A stretch of 64,000 nucleotides of DNA from Sorex araneus (Eukaryota > Chordata > Mammalia > Eulipotyphla > Soricidae): contig NC_073306.1 in assembly GCF_027595985.1 (NCBI RefSeq), forward strand, positions 189,166,500 through 189,230,499. Direction: 5' to 3'. The stretch's first letter is position 1, and every line of letters begins with the position of its first letter. The position numbers and the translations under genes are program-made. The notes under the pieces are model-generated. The model made no database searches and had not been told where the DNA came from. It saw only the letters and a program-made list of their open reading frames with translations. Positions 24,300-35,048 of this stretch are shown here, piece after piece.

Positions 24300-25068
24300 T
24301 ATTGTTATTTTTTTTCCTGAAACTTCTAATTTACATTTCTTGTGTTGTTGGGTGTGGGAAGTCTTTATATTTCATGTATTTTAGCCCTTTATCTGAAATA
24401 CTGTATCAACATACTTGCTTCCATTAAGTAGGATTTCTTTTCATTTTAGTGTAAGGTTACTTTGTATGCAAAATTTATTAGTTCGATGTGGTCCTATTTC
24501 TATGTTTTAGTTATTAAGACATAACATTGAACGCACTTAGCACTGCCAATTGCTTTGTGCTTATTATCTAAGAAACCCTTGCCTATGTTTCTTGAGTAGT
24601 ACATTTATATGAACACAAAAACACATCGTTTACCAGAAAAAGAAACTCACAGAAGAAACTGATATAAACCAGCTTGTGTAAGATGAACCTCAGTATTGAC
24701 CCTTCATTATTTTCTTTTAATATAAAATTTCATGCCCAGTGGGGTAAAAGATGCTGTGTCCATGGCATCTATGCACTCAATATACTGTGTCTCTCTGCCC
24801 CTACATACATTGATGTCACACTTTTCTTACCTCTGCATCTTTAAAGTCTTCCCAGTCAGCTGAGATATTCCCTCCTGCGGCATCTTGTCCCTGGTGCTCC
24901 TGCAGGCTCTTATAATAAATGCACCTGCATCTTTCCCCTGGCCTCAGATCAATTTCTACTTATACAGAGAGCCAAAGAAATTTAAAGTCTATACTTAATT
25001 GTTTACAGAATATCAGAAATCCAGATACATCAAGTTAAAAATCATGAAATCAAAAATATTATTATTAT
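24300..25068. other. Unique DNA, possible old LTR at 24830-24965
   Basis: Mostly unassigned. At 24885-24945 GGTGCTCCTGCAGGCTCTTA is followed by an AATAAA and CTGCATCTTTCCCCTGGCC, which has the look of an LTR R/U5 region, but no boundaries could be placed. Confidence 0.3.
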
Positions 25069-25069
25069 T

Positions 25070-25241
25070 ATTTTGCTTGTTGGGTCTCACACCCGGCGAT
25101 GCACAGGGGTTACTCCTTGCTCTTCACTCAGGAATTACCCCTAGCAGTGCTCAGGGGACCATATGGGACGCTGGGAATCAAACCTGGGTAGGCCACATGC
25201 AAGGCAAATGCCCTACCCGCCGTGCTATTGCTCCAGTCTCC
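25070..25241 (-). mobile_element. Type A SINE
   Basis: Inverted: TCTCACACCCGGCGATGCAC, AGGGGTTACTCCTTGCTC, GGGGACCATATGGGACGC, GTGCTATTGCTCCAG. An ATTATT simple repeat sits at its tail side. Confidence 0.93.
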
Positions 25242-25749
25242 CAAAATGTTATTTTATAATATTTCATTGTCCATGTAAATAAGTTTGTAAACTGGGAACT
25301 TTTGAATCTAAAATTTATGTGAAGTTCTGGATCATTATGTGCATGGAACATTATGTCATTATATGATCTTTACATGACTAGCAAAGAAAAATTAGGATGT
25401 TATTTAACATATACAATGATCTGTTACTGTAATGAGGTTTTCTAGACAACACAGGACCAGTTCATAATGATGATCTTAGTCTGCTATTTTTTTAAAAGTA
25501 ACTGTGATGTATAATAGTACTAATATCAGTGTTTTATGCATATGTTAATGCACCACACCCATCCCCAGAGTGTCAGTATCATTCCACAATTGTTCCTGCT
25601 CTATCCAACCCCTAACCACTCTACATGGCAAAAGTTCATGAAGGAATCTCAGAGTTTTGTTCCATTGAACATTATCTAGTTCCATACTCCCTTTTCCCCT
25701 TTAGATTTCACATATTGATGAGACCATTCAGAGTTTGCCCTTCTATTAT
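25242..25749. other. AT-rich DNA grading into L1-like sequence
   Basis: No gene. From about 25540, CACCACACCCATCCCCAG and CTATCCAACCCCTAACC resemble inverted L1 3' UTR sequence, but too weakly to call on its own. Confidence 0.3.
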
Positions 25750-25935
25750 TTTTTTAAGTTTTTTGTTTTTGTTTTTTACTGAATCACTGTGAGATAGACC
25801 CTTACAAAGCTGTTCATGATTGGATTTCAGTCATACAGTGTTCCAACACCCATCCCTTCATCAGTGTACATTTCCCAGCACCGGTGTCCCCAGGTTCCCT
25901 CACTTCGCCCCCCACTCCCCACCCCCTGGCTGCCT
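25750..25935 (-). mobile_element. L1 3' end
   Basis: Clear inverted copy of the younger L1 3' end: TACTGAATCACTGTGAGATA, ACAAAGCTGTTCATGATTGG, TCAGTCATACAGTGTTCC, AACACCCATCCCTTCATC, then the C-rich complement of the G-tract (CCCCCCACTCCCCACCCCC). Confidence 0.85.
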
Positions 25936-25954
25936 CTATGCTAGGTGATTTTCT

Positions 25955-26002
<48 letters not shown>
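25955..26002. repeat. (CT)n microsatellite
   Basis: About 24 CT units with one TTTC interruption near 25968. Confidence 0.95.
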
Positions 26003-26005
<3 letters not shown>

Positions 26006-26122
26006 TCCTATTCGTGACTCTCTTTACTTATCACACCTTCAGCTTTATTCCATAGTACAATAAAATTTTAAAAATTCTTCTTTTCTTAAAGTTGAGTTGC
26101 ATCACACAAAAAAGTATACACT

Positions 26123-26301
26123 TGGGGGCTGGAGTGGGTAGGGCATTTGCCTTGCACACGGCTGACCCGGGTTTGATTCCCAGCATCCCATATGATCCCC
26201 TGAGCACTGCCAGGAGTAATTCCTGAGTGCAGAGCCAGGAGTAACCCCTGTGCATCACCGGGTGTGATCCAAAAAACGAAAAAAAGCATAAATAAAAGAA
26301 T
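26123..26301 (+). mobile_element. Type A SINE with TSD and A-box deletion
   Basis: GGGGGCTGGAGTGGGTAGGG: the usual GATAGCACAG portion of the head is missing, so the A box is lost. The body is otherwise near consensus (CATCCCATATGATCCCC, GAGTGCAGAGCCAGGAG). AAAAGTATACAC duplications flank it (26110-26121 and 26302-26313). Confidence 0.95.
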
Positions 26302-26384
26302 AAAAGTATACACCACTTCTTTTTGTAGTAGCAGTTGGAATAACACAGTTGCAATAGTGCTAATGTTTATGGCTTTTATGTAAA

Positions 26385-27363
26385 AAGTGACTACACCTCC
26401 ACTAATGTGTCAAAGACCCTCCAGCCATTCCTGATGCCATTTCTAGTCTTTCTTTTTCTTTATGTGCTTCTCTGTTGCTGCGTACTTGGGTTATTTTCAG
26501 AGCTTCTCTATTGCTAGTAGCTCAGCACAGAATGTAGGTGTGCATATATCATTTAAGGATAACCTTGTTCTTGAGGTTGATGCCAACAAATAGAATCTCT
26601 ATTTCTTGGAAGCTTCATTTTTACTTTTTTTGAGACATTATAAATAATTAAGTATAAAACAGATATGCCAGGCCTACAAAGCATATAAACCAGATCAACC
26701 AGATCTATAAAGTATAAACCAGATATCAAAGCTCTTTTTCCACCACATTCTAAATAGCAGTCAATTTTTTCTGGACTTTTGTTTTATATAGTGTATCCTC
26801 ATTGGTGTGAGGAGATATCTTATTGTTTTTATTTCCTTGATAATCAGTAAAAAAGGAAATTTTTATTCTGATGATTGTTCATCTATATGTCTTTTAAAAG
26901 AAAATGTCTGTTGATCTAGTCTCCCATTTATAAATGTTTTATTTGCTTTTGTTCAGTTTTCTGAGTGCTTTATAAATGATGCTTATTGAAATTTTGTAAA
27001 CTATATGCTGTGTAAAATCTTCTCCTAGTCAATGGGTATCCTTTGCAGAAACTTTATTTGATAACAGGCCTCTTTTACAATTTTTGTTTTGTTTTCTTTA
27101 CCACTATAATCAAGTCATTGAAGACACCTCCAAAACCTCTCTCATGGAGGGTTCTTCCTAATTTTTTAATACATTGCAGATCTGTATCTAATATTGAAAT
27201 TTTAAAACATTTGGGTTAAACTTTGTGTTTGATGAGAAAAAAAGTGTCAATTTTTTTTCCTACTTTATGCAGCTGGCAATCTAGTTTTTCAACATTGTTT
27301 ATTGTAAAAGCTTTCCTTTATCCATCTAATGGACGCATTTCCTTTGTTATAAATTAATAATTC
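26385..27363 (-). mobile_element. Ancient L1 3' half
   Basis: Inverted L1 3' order: AGGTGTGCATATATCATTTA, CTCATTGGTGTGAGGAGATA, TTGATAATCAGTAAAAAAGG, ATGTCTGTTGATCTAGTCTC, CAGTTTTCTGAGTGCTTTAT, CAACATTGTTTATTGTAAAAG. Highly mutated. Confidence 0.7.
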
Positions 27364-27376
27364 ATACTCTGAGTTT

Positions 27377-28222
27377 GATTGGAGGCAAGATGGTGCCGAC
27401 ACCGCCTGAACTCCTCGTGCTCTCCTGAACCCGGCTCACCATCTCGCCTTAGACAATGCAAGGCTCAGCTAGCCAGGCATGGAACTCTACACGTTATCCT
27501 TGCTGGGACTCTACACGTGACTTCTGATGGACATCGCCAGCTGTTTTGCAAGATTTGGACAAAATGGTGTTGGTGGGGCATGGAGAAAGCACAGCAGCAG
27601 CCCAGGGTTGCTGCCTGCCCTGGCCGGGCTGAGTTGCAGCGCCGTCGGACATAGTGCTGTGGTAGCAGTGGGCACAGTGACTCACCCACTGTGGGGTGCT
27701 GTCAGCCAACCACCGGTAACCCGGGACTCGGCCCAAGTTTTCCACCTGGCATAGACCCTATGAGATAGGGTCCTGCTCTGCCAGCTGCTCAACAACCTCC
27801 GGGCGCCTCCATCAACCTCAAGGAGATCAACCTGAGGCTGCAGATGTCCCAGGTGCTGCCCAGAGATGCAGGCAGGTGCATGTTTGCCAGTGTGCACATC
27901 CTTCACCAAAAGCTTACATTCCATAGATGGGGAACACCTGTAAAGGTGATTAGGGTCCACCCCAAAAGCCTCTGTCTTTCTTGGAAAGCTCGAAAAGCTA
28001 CCAAGAGTATCCTGCCTGCACAGCAGAGCCTGGCAAGCTACCTGTGGCCATGGCGTACTCAATATATCAAAAACAATAACAATGATGATCATCTTTCCTC
28101 TGACCCTGAAAGATCCCCCAATACGCCATCGGGCTGCACTAGCACTTGACAGGGACAAATGGAGCAGTTACTGGTGCCCACTCGAGCAAATAGAGGAACA
28201 ATGGGATGACAGTTGTACAGTG
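27377..28222 (+). mobile_element. Composite retroposon: GC-rich 5' module fused to type B SINE body
   Basis: An 846 bp unit. The first ~580 bp is GC-rich, with a YY1-like GGCAAGATGGTGCCG at its very start, and matches no family I know. From about 27970 it continues as the type B SINE body (AAGCTACCAAGAGTATCC, AGAGCCTGGCAAGCTACC, GGTGCCCACTCGAGCAAAT) without the tRNA head. ATACTCTGAGTTT (27364-27376) and ACACTCTAAGTTT (28223-28235) flank the whole, two mismatches over 13 bp. This suggests a single insertion event, with the 5' module and SINE end copied together. Confidence 0.6.
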
Positions 28223-28235
28223 ACACTCTAAGTTT

Positions 28236-28919
28236 ACTATTATGCTCTCAAGCCTATTCCATTGTGTTAAGAATCTACCTTTATTCTAGTACAATCTAGT
28301 TTTGAATACTGTTTTTAGTGAGATGGCTTATGCATTTATTTATATCAGAAGCATCTGCAAGAAAATATTCCAAGTTAAAGTTTGCTTATATTCATTACTT
28401 AAACTAGATTTAGTTTAGCTTACAAATCTGAAGCTCATCTCTTCAGAGAATTTTAATGTCCAGTCTCCATTTCATATTTGACTTTCACAAAACAAACCTA
28501 TAGCGAATAGGGAGTCATCAATTATATTAATGCTTCACATAATGTTCTTATCAAGTAAACTACTAACATTGTTCATGACATTTCTTTGTCCTTTGCTTTG
28601 TCTTGTTTCATTTGAGCCAAAACTAGCAGTATTCAAGGGCTCTTTCACGATTGGTGCTCAGAATGGCTTCCATAAGTTCATTCATGGGAAACTGTGTAGA
28701 GTTGGAGATGAATCTTCTTTTTTACAGACATAAAGTAAGTACTCTAGCCCTTTTGGGCTACCTTTGCACCCCATTGAATGACTTAAAAATGCATTGTTAT
28801 GTAGAATTCCTCAAATATATTTTTAATGTATGCTTATTACTAATTGAGTATTTTAAGATAGAGATCTATATAGCCATTTTAAAAGCTTATTGGTTTAAAC
28901 TCAATATACTTTTTGGAAC
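28236..28919. other. Unique DNA, nothing recognised
   Basis: No gene or repeat supported. Confidence 0.4.
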
Positions 28920-29099
28920 CATCACTGTCACTGTCACTGTCACTGTCATCCCGATGCTCATCCATTTGTTCGAGCAGACACCAGTAACGTCTCTCATTGA
29001 GAGACTTATTGTTACTGCTTTTGGCATATCCAAAACACACAGGCAGCTTGCCAGGCTCTGCTGTGAGGGCTCGATACTCTAGGTAGCTTGCCCGGCTCT
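28920..29099 (-). mobile_element. Type B SINE, headless
   Basis: Starts with four CACTGT units (tail complement), then CATCCCGATGCTCATCC, TCTCTCATTGAGAGACTT, GCTTGCCAGGCTCTGC and GGTAGCTTGCCCGGCTCT. It stops before the tRNA head. Confidence 0.9.
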
Positions 29100-30437
29100 A
29101 ACTTGTTTAATTTAGTGTCATTTTATTTTTGTTGCTAATGTTGGTATTGTTTTTAAGTTGGATACAATAAATAGGGAAGCTATGATAAGTAAGGAAGGAA
29201 GAAGAAACCTAGAAGTTCTTGGTTGGAGGTTTGGGGTTGAGTCAAACCAGCTGTATTTAGGGCTTATTCCTGGTGCTAAGCCCCGGGCTCACTCCCAGTG
29301 ATCAGAACCATAGGATCTGTTGGGGCTGTAAGTCTGTTTACTCAAGGCAAGAACATTTCTCTCTGTTCCATTTCTCTGTCCTTGGTGAGGTTTAATTTAA
29401 TAAGATGAGGAACCACTAATTAGGCTATCCTGTAAATATAGGGAAGGAAGATAGTATAAGATGATTCCTAAATAATACATATTATACATAAAAATATAAA
29501 CATATGTAGATGAGGTATTTATCTTCTCTATGGAACATGAAATTAAAAAATCCCTAAAGTTTCATTATCAACTATTATTCATGCAAACTTTTGAAATAAT
29601 AATTTGTTTAAAACTACTGAAATTTTATGGAAATTAAACATTTTTATATAGTAATAATTATTTGATATAGCATAACTGTAACTTTGAGCATAACCAGTGT
29701 TCCATAAAAACAAGAAGAAGAGGAAAATATAGAAAACAAAACTCAAATCATATTACCATTTAACTCTTTATATTCAGTATAGGAACCTATATGAAGCACA
29801 ATATTAAAGTGTAGCATTCTACTTAATGTGAGGTGTTTTTTCTTAAAAAAAGAAAACATGTACTTGCAGTTATTTTCACTCCAAATACTACATTTTTGTA
29901 ATATTCCATTTAAAATTATTTTCTTATTGAGTAATTACAATATAATGGCCTGCAATTGCAATAAACATTGAATGAATAGAAAAGAATTGAATGAAAGCAA
30001 AATAAATCCATTAAGCCTGTGTTGAATAGAGTAGGTCAATAGAGAGAAGCCTGAAACTCAAAACATTTATTTGTATAACTGTACATAATTTCTGAACTTC
30101 CTAGTTAAGCTGAAAATGAGGTTGACTCTATAGGACCAGATTGTGACCAGATTTCCTGGGGAGATAAATGCTTGTGTCATTTTCACTCCCTAGAGGGAGG
30201 TTACAATAACTCATTCTGTACGGTACTGCTAAAAGAAGACAAGAATAAAGTAACAGAGAAACTGACCATCTTACATCATTTATGAATTTTAAGAAACTTC
30301 AGTAAAATTTAATTTAGTTCTGATATGTCATTCAGATAAGGAATACAAATGAGAGGTAAATATTTTTTAAAAAATTATATCTTAGGGATAGGGCAAGAAG
30401 GAAATGTTTTGGAACTCTCCTTTTGTTTTCATTTTCT
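29100..30437. other. Mostly unique AT-rich DNA
   Basis: No gene supported. At about 29230-29385 GGCTTATTCCTGGTGCTAAG and GGGGCTGTAAGTCTGTTTAC may be a very old inverted type A-like SINE, but it is too decayed to call. Confidence 0.35.
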
Positions 30438-30454
30438 TTTCTTTTTTTCTTTTT

Positions 30455-30629
30455 TTTATTTTTTGGTGTTTAGGTCACACCCAGCGATGCACAGGGGTTA
30501 CTCCTGGCTCATGCACTCAGGAATTACTCCTGGTGATGCTCGGGGGACCATATGGGATGCTGGGAATCAAACCCGGCTCAGCCGCGTGCAAGGCAAATAC
30601 CCTACCCGCAATGCTATTGCTCCAGCCCC
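30455..30629 (-). mobile_element. Type A SINE
   Basis: Inverted: GGTCACACCCAGCGATGCAC, AGGGGTTACTCCTGGCTC, GACCATATGGGATGCTGG, GCTATTGCTCCAGCCCC. TTTTCATTTTC lies on both sides. Confidence 0.95.
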
Positions 30630-31300
30630 TATTTTCATTTTCAAGTGGAGAAAACAATTCTAGTAGGTCATGTTGTAGTATTGAAAATATTTTGGCTATC
30701 ATACTAAATTTTAATACATTTTCATTACATCCTTTTTTATTTCTTTTGTATCCTAGGCTCAATTTTTAATTTATTCTCTGGGTTTCGGGGTCTACCAGTA
30801 ACATAATTTTCCTGATGCTTCTATGACTACTTTAGAGTTTAGGGGACCCTCTTATTTGGAGGGGAGGGGGCAGAGAAAAACAAATTGACCATCCAACGTG
30901 AAAATACTTTATCAGTATTTCATTTCCCATCATCCAATTATTTGGTAACCCTGATAGTGGTAGCAAGTCAAAAAAGTATTTATTTGATGATAAATACATT
31001 CAAGGAAATATCTGTATTGACCACATGCAAGATATTTATCTTATGAAAAATAATACAGCTTCCTTGCATTTTATTTTTTGGAGATGAATATATTTATCTT
31101 GAAGAATTTGACAAAATTTGACAAAATTTATCAAGGATATACTTTTTGTTTCTCAATATTTCTAAGATGAAGTAATATTCATCATTAACTTGCATTTTAT
31201 TATAATAAATATACATAGAGAATGCAAGATTAAGTTCTGAGTATTTGGGATATTTTCATATATCAATATGCAATTGTTTTGTTTTAAAAATGTCTTTAAA

Positions 31301-31480
31301 GGGCAAGAGAGATAGTGCAGATGATACAGACAGTACATGCCTTGCACATGGATGACCTATTTAAATTCCCAGCACCTTATGTGGTCCCCGAGGCCTGCCA
31401 GGAATGATTCCTGAGCTCAAAGTCAGGAGTAAACCCTGAAGCACAGTTAAGTGTAGCACACAAAACAATTTGAAAAAAAA
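31301..31480 (+). mobile_element. Type A SINE, diverged
   Basis: GGGCAAGAGAGATAGTGCAG head, CCTTGCACATGGATGACC, CAGCACCTTATGTGGTCCCC, and an A-rich tail. Confidence 0.85.
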
Positions 31481-33514
31481 TAATCTTTTGGCCACCTCCA
31501 AAGACCTCATTTTACATTTGTAAAAGTTGTAATTTTTTAAAAATGCGAGCTATATGGATATACTACAGAGATATGCAAAATTATAATACAATTTTCATTC
31601 TTGCATAGAATATTTTACAAGTCTTTTGACCTTTTTCATTCTCCTAACATATTATTTTTAAATCGGTTATTTGAATCATGATTTTATAAATGTATAAAAC
31701 TTAGTTAACACTTTCCATTTTTTTTTAAGTTGCGGGCACTTAACAGATAAATTCTCTTTTCTCTGACATAGTCATATGGCATTTTTTTCTCAAACAGATG
31801 GTAATATTAAAGTTATTTTTAGTGTAAATTACCATACTTTAATTTTTCACATGCTCATTGCCTAGTTGGATTTTAAATCTACAAAATATTCAATAGAATA
31901 CACAGGGATTAGTGCTTTTCTTAGCTTTTTCAAGTCCTTTGGTTATTACATGCATAGTAATAACCACCTTGAAGCTGCTCATTCATTGGAGCCAGCTGCT
32001 AGGGTCATGTCCTAAATACAGCTTAAACAGCAGGCTCCAATCTGATGAAACCTGACCGGAAATCGAGGAGCAAACAGAAGCTCAGCAGTAGCTCATATTT
32101 AAGATTCAGCAGGCACTCCAGGCTGAAAGCACCTCTTCTGCCTTGACATTATCTATAGGCTCAATCCTCAATATGCTGATTCCCTCCTAAAACAGAAAAT
32201 TGGTTAATTCTCCTAGGAAATTAGCAATTAAAAAAAATCTCACCTTGAATCGTTCTTGCTTTTTCTTTGGATGAGCTGATACTATCTTTCTCTTACCTGG
32301 AGATAAAAAAAAAATTCAGAAAAGTCTCAATTTATAAAATATTTATGTGTTTCTTTTGTGCTTTCTTCAGTGAATGCTATGTGAATGGGTGCGTACAAGT
32401 GAATTTGTTATCCTTCAAGTCGAATTAAAATATTTAAAATAATTTATGATTTTATAAAGGATTTTTTATGAATTCTTATCACATTTTTATAATAAGCAGT
32501 GTTTCACACTTGACTAAAAAGAATCCACACTTCTGAAAGCTTCCCTACTTCGCTCATCCATTTAAAGACCTATATTTACTGCAGTATGGACAGACAGACA
32601 CTTTTAAATAAACACATGTTTATAATACCCTGATTATATTGCATGTTAGCTAATGTATGGTGTAATGGAAAATATATACTGAAGGATCAGTTGTAAAGGT
32701 GACAATTTGTGAGATTTGTGGGATGCCGAGTATATCCTACACTAGTTACTTCCATTGACTTTTGCAAATGTGTTCAGATGATATCTGTTAAATGTGCCAT
32801 AATATATGCAATTAGTGTGACCTTTAAAATTGTGATTAAATCAGTCTTCTTGTGATATAAGTGCATTGATGAATCTCTTTACAGAAACAATGGGCTGCTT
32901 CCACAATCATTTAGCCTCATGAAAAAATATTTTTTGCTATTTTCAAACAAATATTTATATTTTTCTGATAAAATTAGCTAATTAATTCATTTCATTTATT
33001 TTTCATGCCAGATATGCAAATGTCTCCCTCTCTCTTCTTGCAGTAAAAGTACCACTGCATTTAAGCTGCCTTACTCATAATACCCAATACTGCACTAGCC
33101 AATTTAGATGTAGGCTTAATGAATGCTTTTGATTAAGATAATGATACTTTTCTAGTTACTATTTACAGACCATTTAGCAAGAGAGATCACTTTTCAATTT
33201 TCTTACATACCTTGTGGCTTGTATGCAAATTAAAAAACCCATTTCAATTATTAAAAATTGTTTTTATCTTAACCTTTATGATTTGGTTGGCTTATTCACT
33301 AATCATGTTGCCATTTCCAAGTTTTAGAGGCTACCTACAATTGATGAGTTAAAACAGCTTTTGAACTCAGGGCTTTCTTTTTTTAATTGTTGAGGAATTT
33401 ATTTTTAGTTTTCAAATTGTAATTGGCCTTTAATTAGAAATTCATAAACATAGAGTATAAAAAGTTCCACTTAGAATTATTATTATCATTATTATTATAA
33501 TTATTATTATTATT
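31481..33514. other. Repeat-free ~2.0 kb block
   Basis: No SINE, L1 or microsatellite seen. Two parts look more complex than the surroundings: 31900-32310, and 33000-33320, which holds two octamer-like sites (ATATGCAAATG and TATGCAAATTAA) and several TAAT cores. It could be a conserved non-coding element. See the splice-site finding at 32244-32298. Confidence 0.35.
32244..32298 (-). other. Candidate recursive splice site with 53 bp downstream exon
   Basis: On the minus strand a pyrimidine-rich tract (TTTTTTTTTATCTCCAG) ends in AG at 32297-32298. It is immediately followed by GTAAGAG, so a 3' splice site abuts a 5' splice site. Fifty-three bases further on, TTCAAG is followed by GTGAGA, a second 5' site (boundary 32243/32244). 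This layout is that of vertebrate recursive splice sites with their RS-exon, known in very long introns of neuronal genes. Purely sequence-based: no transcript is known to me. Confidence 0.3.
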
Positions 33515-33690
33515 TTGGTGAAGCAAGATAGTTTTTATTAAAATAAATTTACTTATATGTGAGGGCAGGTGAGGGGAGTTAGAACAAGAGGTTGTGTTTC
33601 AAAGAGAGCTCAAGGCTTCTCTAGACCGGACGAAGCAAAGAGACAGAGAGACAAGCAAGCTATGTGTTCAAGGGAGAACATGAGTTTCAA
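33515..33690 (-). repeat. Unnamed interspersed repeat, copy 1
   Basis: GATAGTTTTTATTAAAATAA, TGTGTTTCAAAGAGAGCTC, AAGGCTTCTCTAGACCGGAC. The same word order recurs near 40192 and, more weakly, 45315. On the minus strand an AATAAA precedes the end, suggesting an LTR R region, but the family is unknown to me. Confidence 0.4.
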
Positions 33691-34006
33691 GAGCAGCATG
33701 AAAATGAAAAAACTTTTAAGCAAATTGAAAAAAAATTATCTCCTGTTACCAATGAAGGAAGTTGTGCTAAGTTCATTAGACAGCATTCACTGAGGCTAGT
33801 TTTAACTTTTTCTATAAGATTAGGGGTCCTTAGTGAACAAGTTTTAGTAGTTCAGTAGGACATTAAGTATCTGGCACTGCTAATAAATTTTCCTCTTATT
33901 ATTCTATTTACATAATTATAAAGATAAAGAAAACTGAGTCCAAATGTGCTAATATTAGAAAAAAGATCACAATTCTAGTTTGGTATATCTTCAGATAAAA
34001 GCAGAA

Positions 34007-34147
34007 GGGGCAGAGAGATAGTACTGTGGGTAGAGTTTACGTGCAGTCCACCCAGGTTGGTCCCACACACCTCCTAGGGTCCTTAAAGTCTGCCAGGAGT
34101 AATCTCTAAGCACAAAGGTGTGGCTCCATAGCAAAACAAAACAAGAA
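34007..34147 (+). mobile_element. Type A SINE, diverged
   Basis: GGGGCAGAGAGATAGTACTG head, CACCCAGGTTGGTCCC, GTCTGCCAGGAGTAATCTC, CAAAGGTGTGGCTCC and an A-rich tail. Confidence 0.8.
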
Positions 34148-34296
34148 TAATCAGAATGCCCTCCTCCTCCTGCAACTCGACTAATTCTATCAGTACCACC
34201 ACTACAATAACAACTATTACTTGTTAGCCACTATTAAAAATTTGCATTTAGTCTTATCCAGATTACAGCAAAAGCAATTTAAAATTATCCCTAAGG

Positions 34297-34466
34297 TTGG
34301 GTTTGGAGTGATAGTACAGCAGGTAGGGCATTTGCCTTGCATGTGGCCAACCCGGGTTTGATTCCCAGCATCCTATATGGTTCCCCGAGCACCGCCCATA
34401 GTAATTCCTGAGTGCAGAGCCAGGAATACCACCACTGGGTATGACCCCCCCAAAAAAATAAATAAA
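34297..34466 (+). mobile_element. Type A SINE
   Basis: TTTGGAGTGATAGTACAGC head, GGGCATTTGCCTTGCATG, B box GGTTTGATTCC, CATCCTATATGGTTCCCC, GAGTGCAGAGCCAGG, A-rich tail. Confidence 0.93.
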
Positions 34467-34524
34467 GTCAGTTTACAGAAGAGGGGTTCACTCCTTCCCC
34501 CCATTTAAAAATATCTCTAAGGTA

Positions 34525-34547
34525 AATATATATATATATATATATTT
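34525..34547. repeat. (TA)n microsatellite
   Basis: About eleven TA units. Confidence 0.9.
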
Positions 34548-34843
34548 TGATTTTATACATTAAAAGCACTGAGGTTTAGAAATTTGAGTCATTTGGCAAG
34601 TTTGTATATTTAATGATAGAGTTGATATCAAGACTTTAGAAATGTACATGCAAGTGTGTTTTCTCCATTGAGGTAGAATAGTTTACTGTAGTATTAGGTA
34701 TTGAAGTTTTTGTACCACAAATACCAGCAACGTGTCAACACCCCTGCAACACTTTCTCTAGGTTATGCATAGATAAATAAATATATATACAATACTGAAA
34801 TATATTGCATATATTATATATATGCATATGTACACACATAGAT

Positions 34844-34930
<87 letters not shown>
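34844..34930. repeat. (GATA)n microsatellite
   Basis: About 22 uninterrupted ATAG tetranucleotides. A pure tract of this length is expected to be polymorphic. Confidence 0.97.
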
Positions 34931-34932
34931 TG

Positions 34933-35048
34933 GTTAGGGAGTACAAATGGTCATGCTCAGGGCTTATTCCAAACTCAGCCAGGATCAATTCTGGCAACTG
35001 TGAGGCAGGGACAGGTGAAGGTGTGGTGTCAGGGATCAAGCCAGGTTT
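34933..35048 (-). mobile_element. Possible old type A-like SINE
   Basis: GTCATGCTCAGGGCTTATTCC, CAGCCAGGATCAATTCTGGC and GGGATCAAGCCAGG resemble an inverted, decayed SINE body. Confidence 0.4.

Noticed and set aside
27379..28158. Overlapping open frames of up to 158 codons
   Set aside because: They lie in the GC-rich composite retroposon on both strands in several frames and run into SINE sequence; no recognised protein.
34844..34930. Regular spaced repeats that could suggest a CRISPR-like array
   Set aside because: Simple GATA microsatellite in a mammalian genome, with no spacers.
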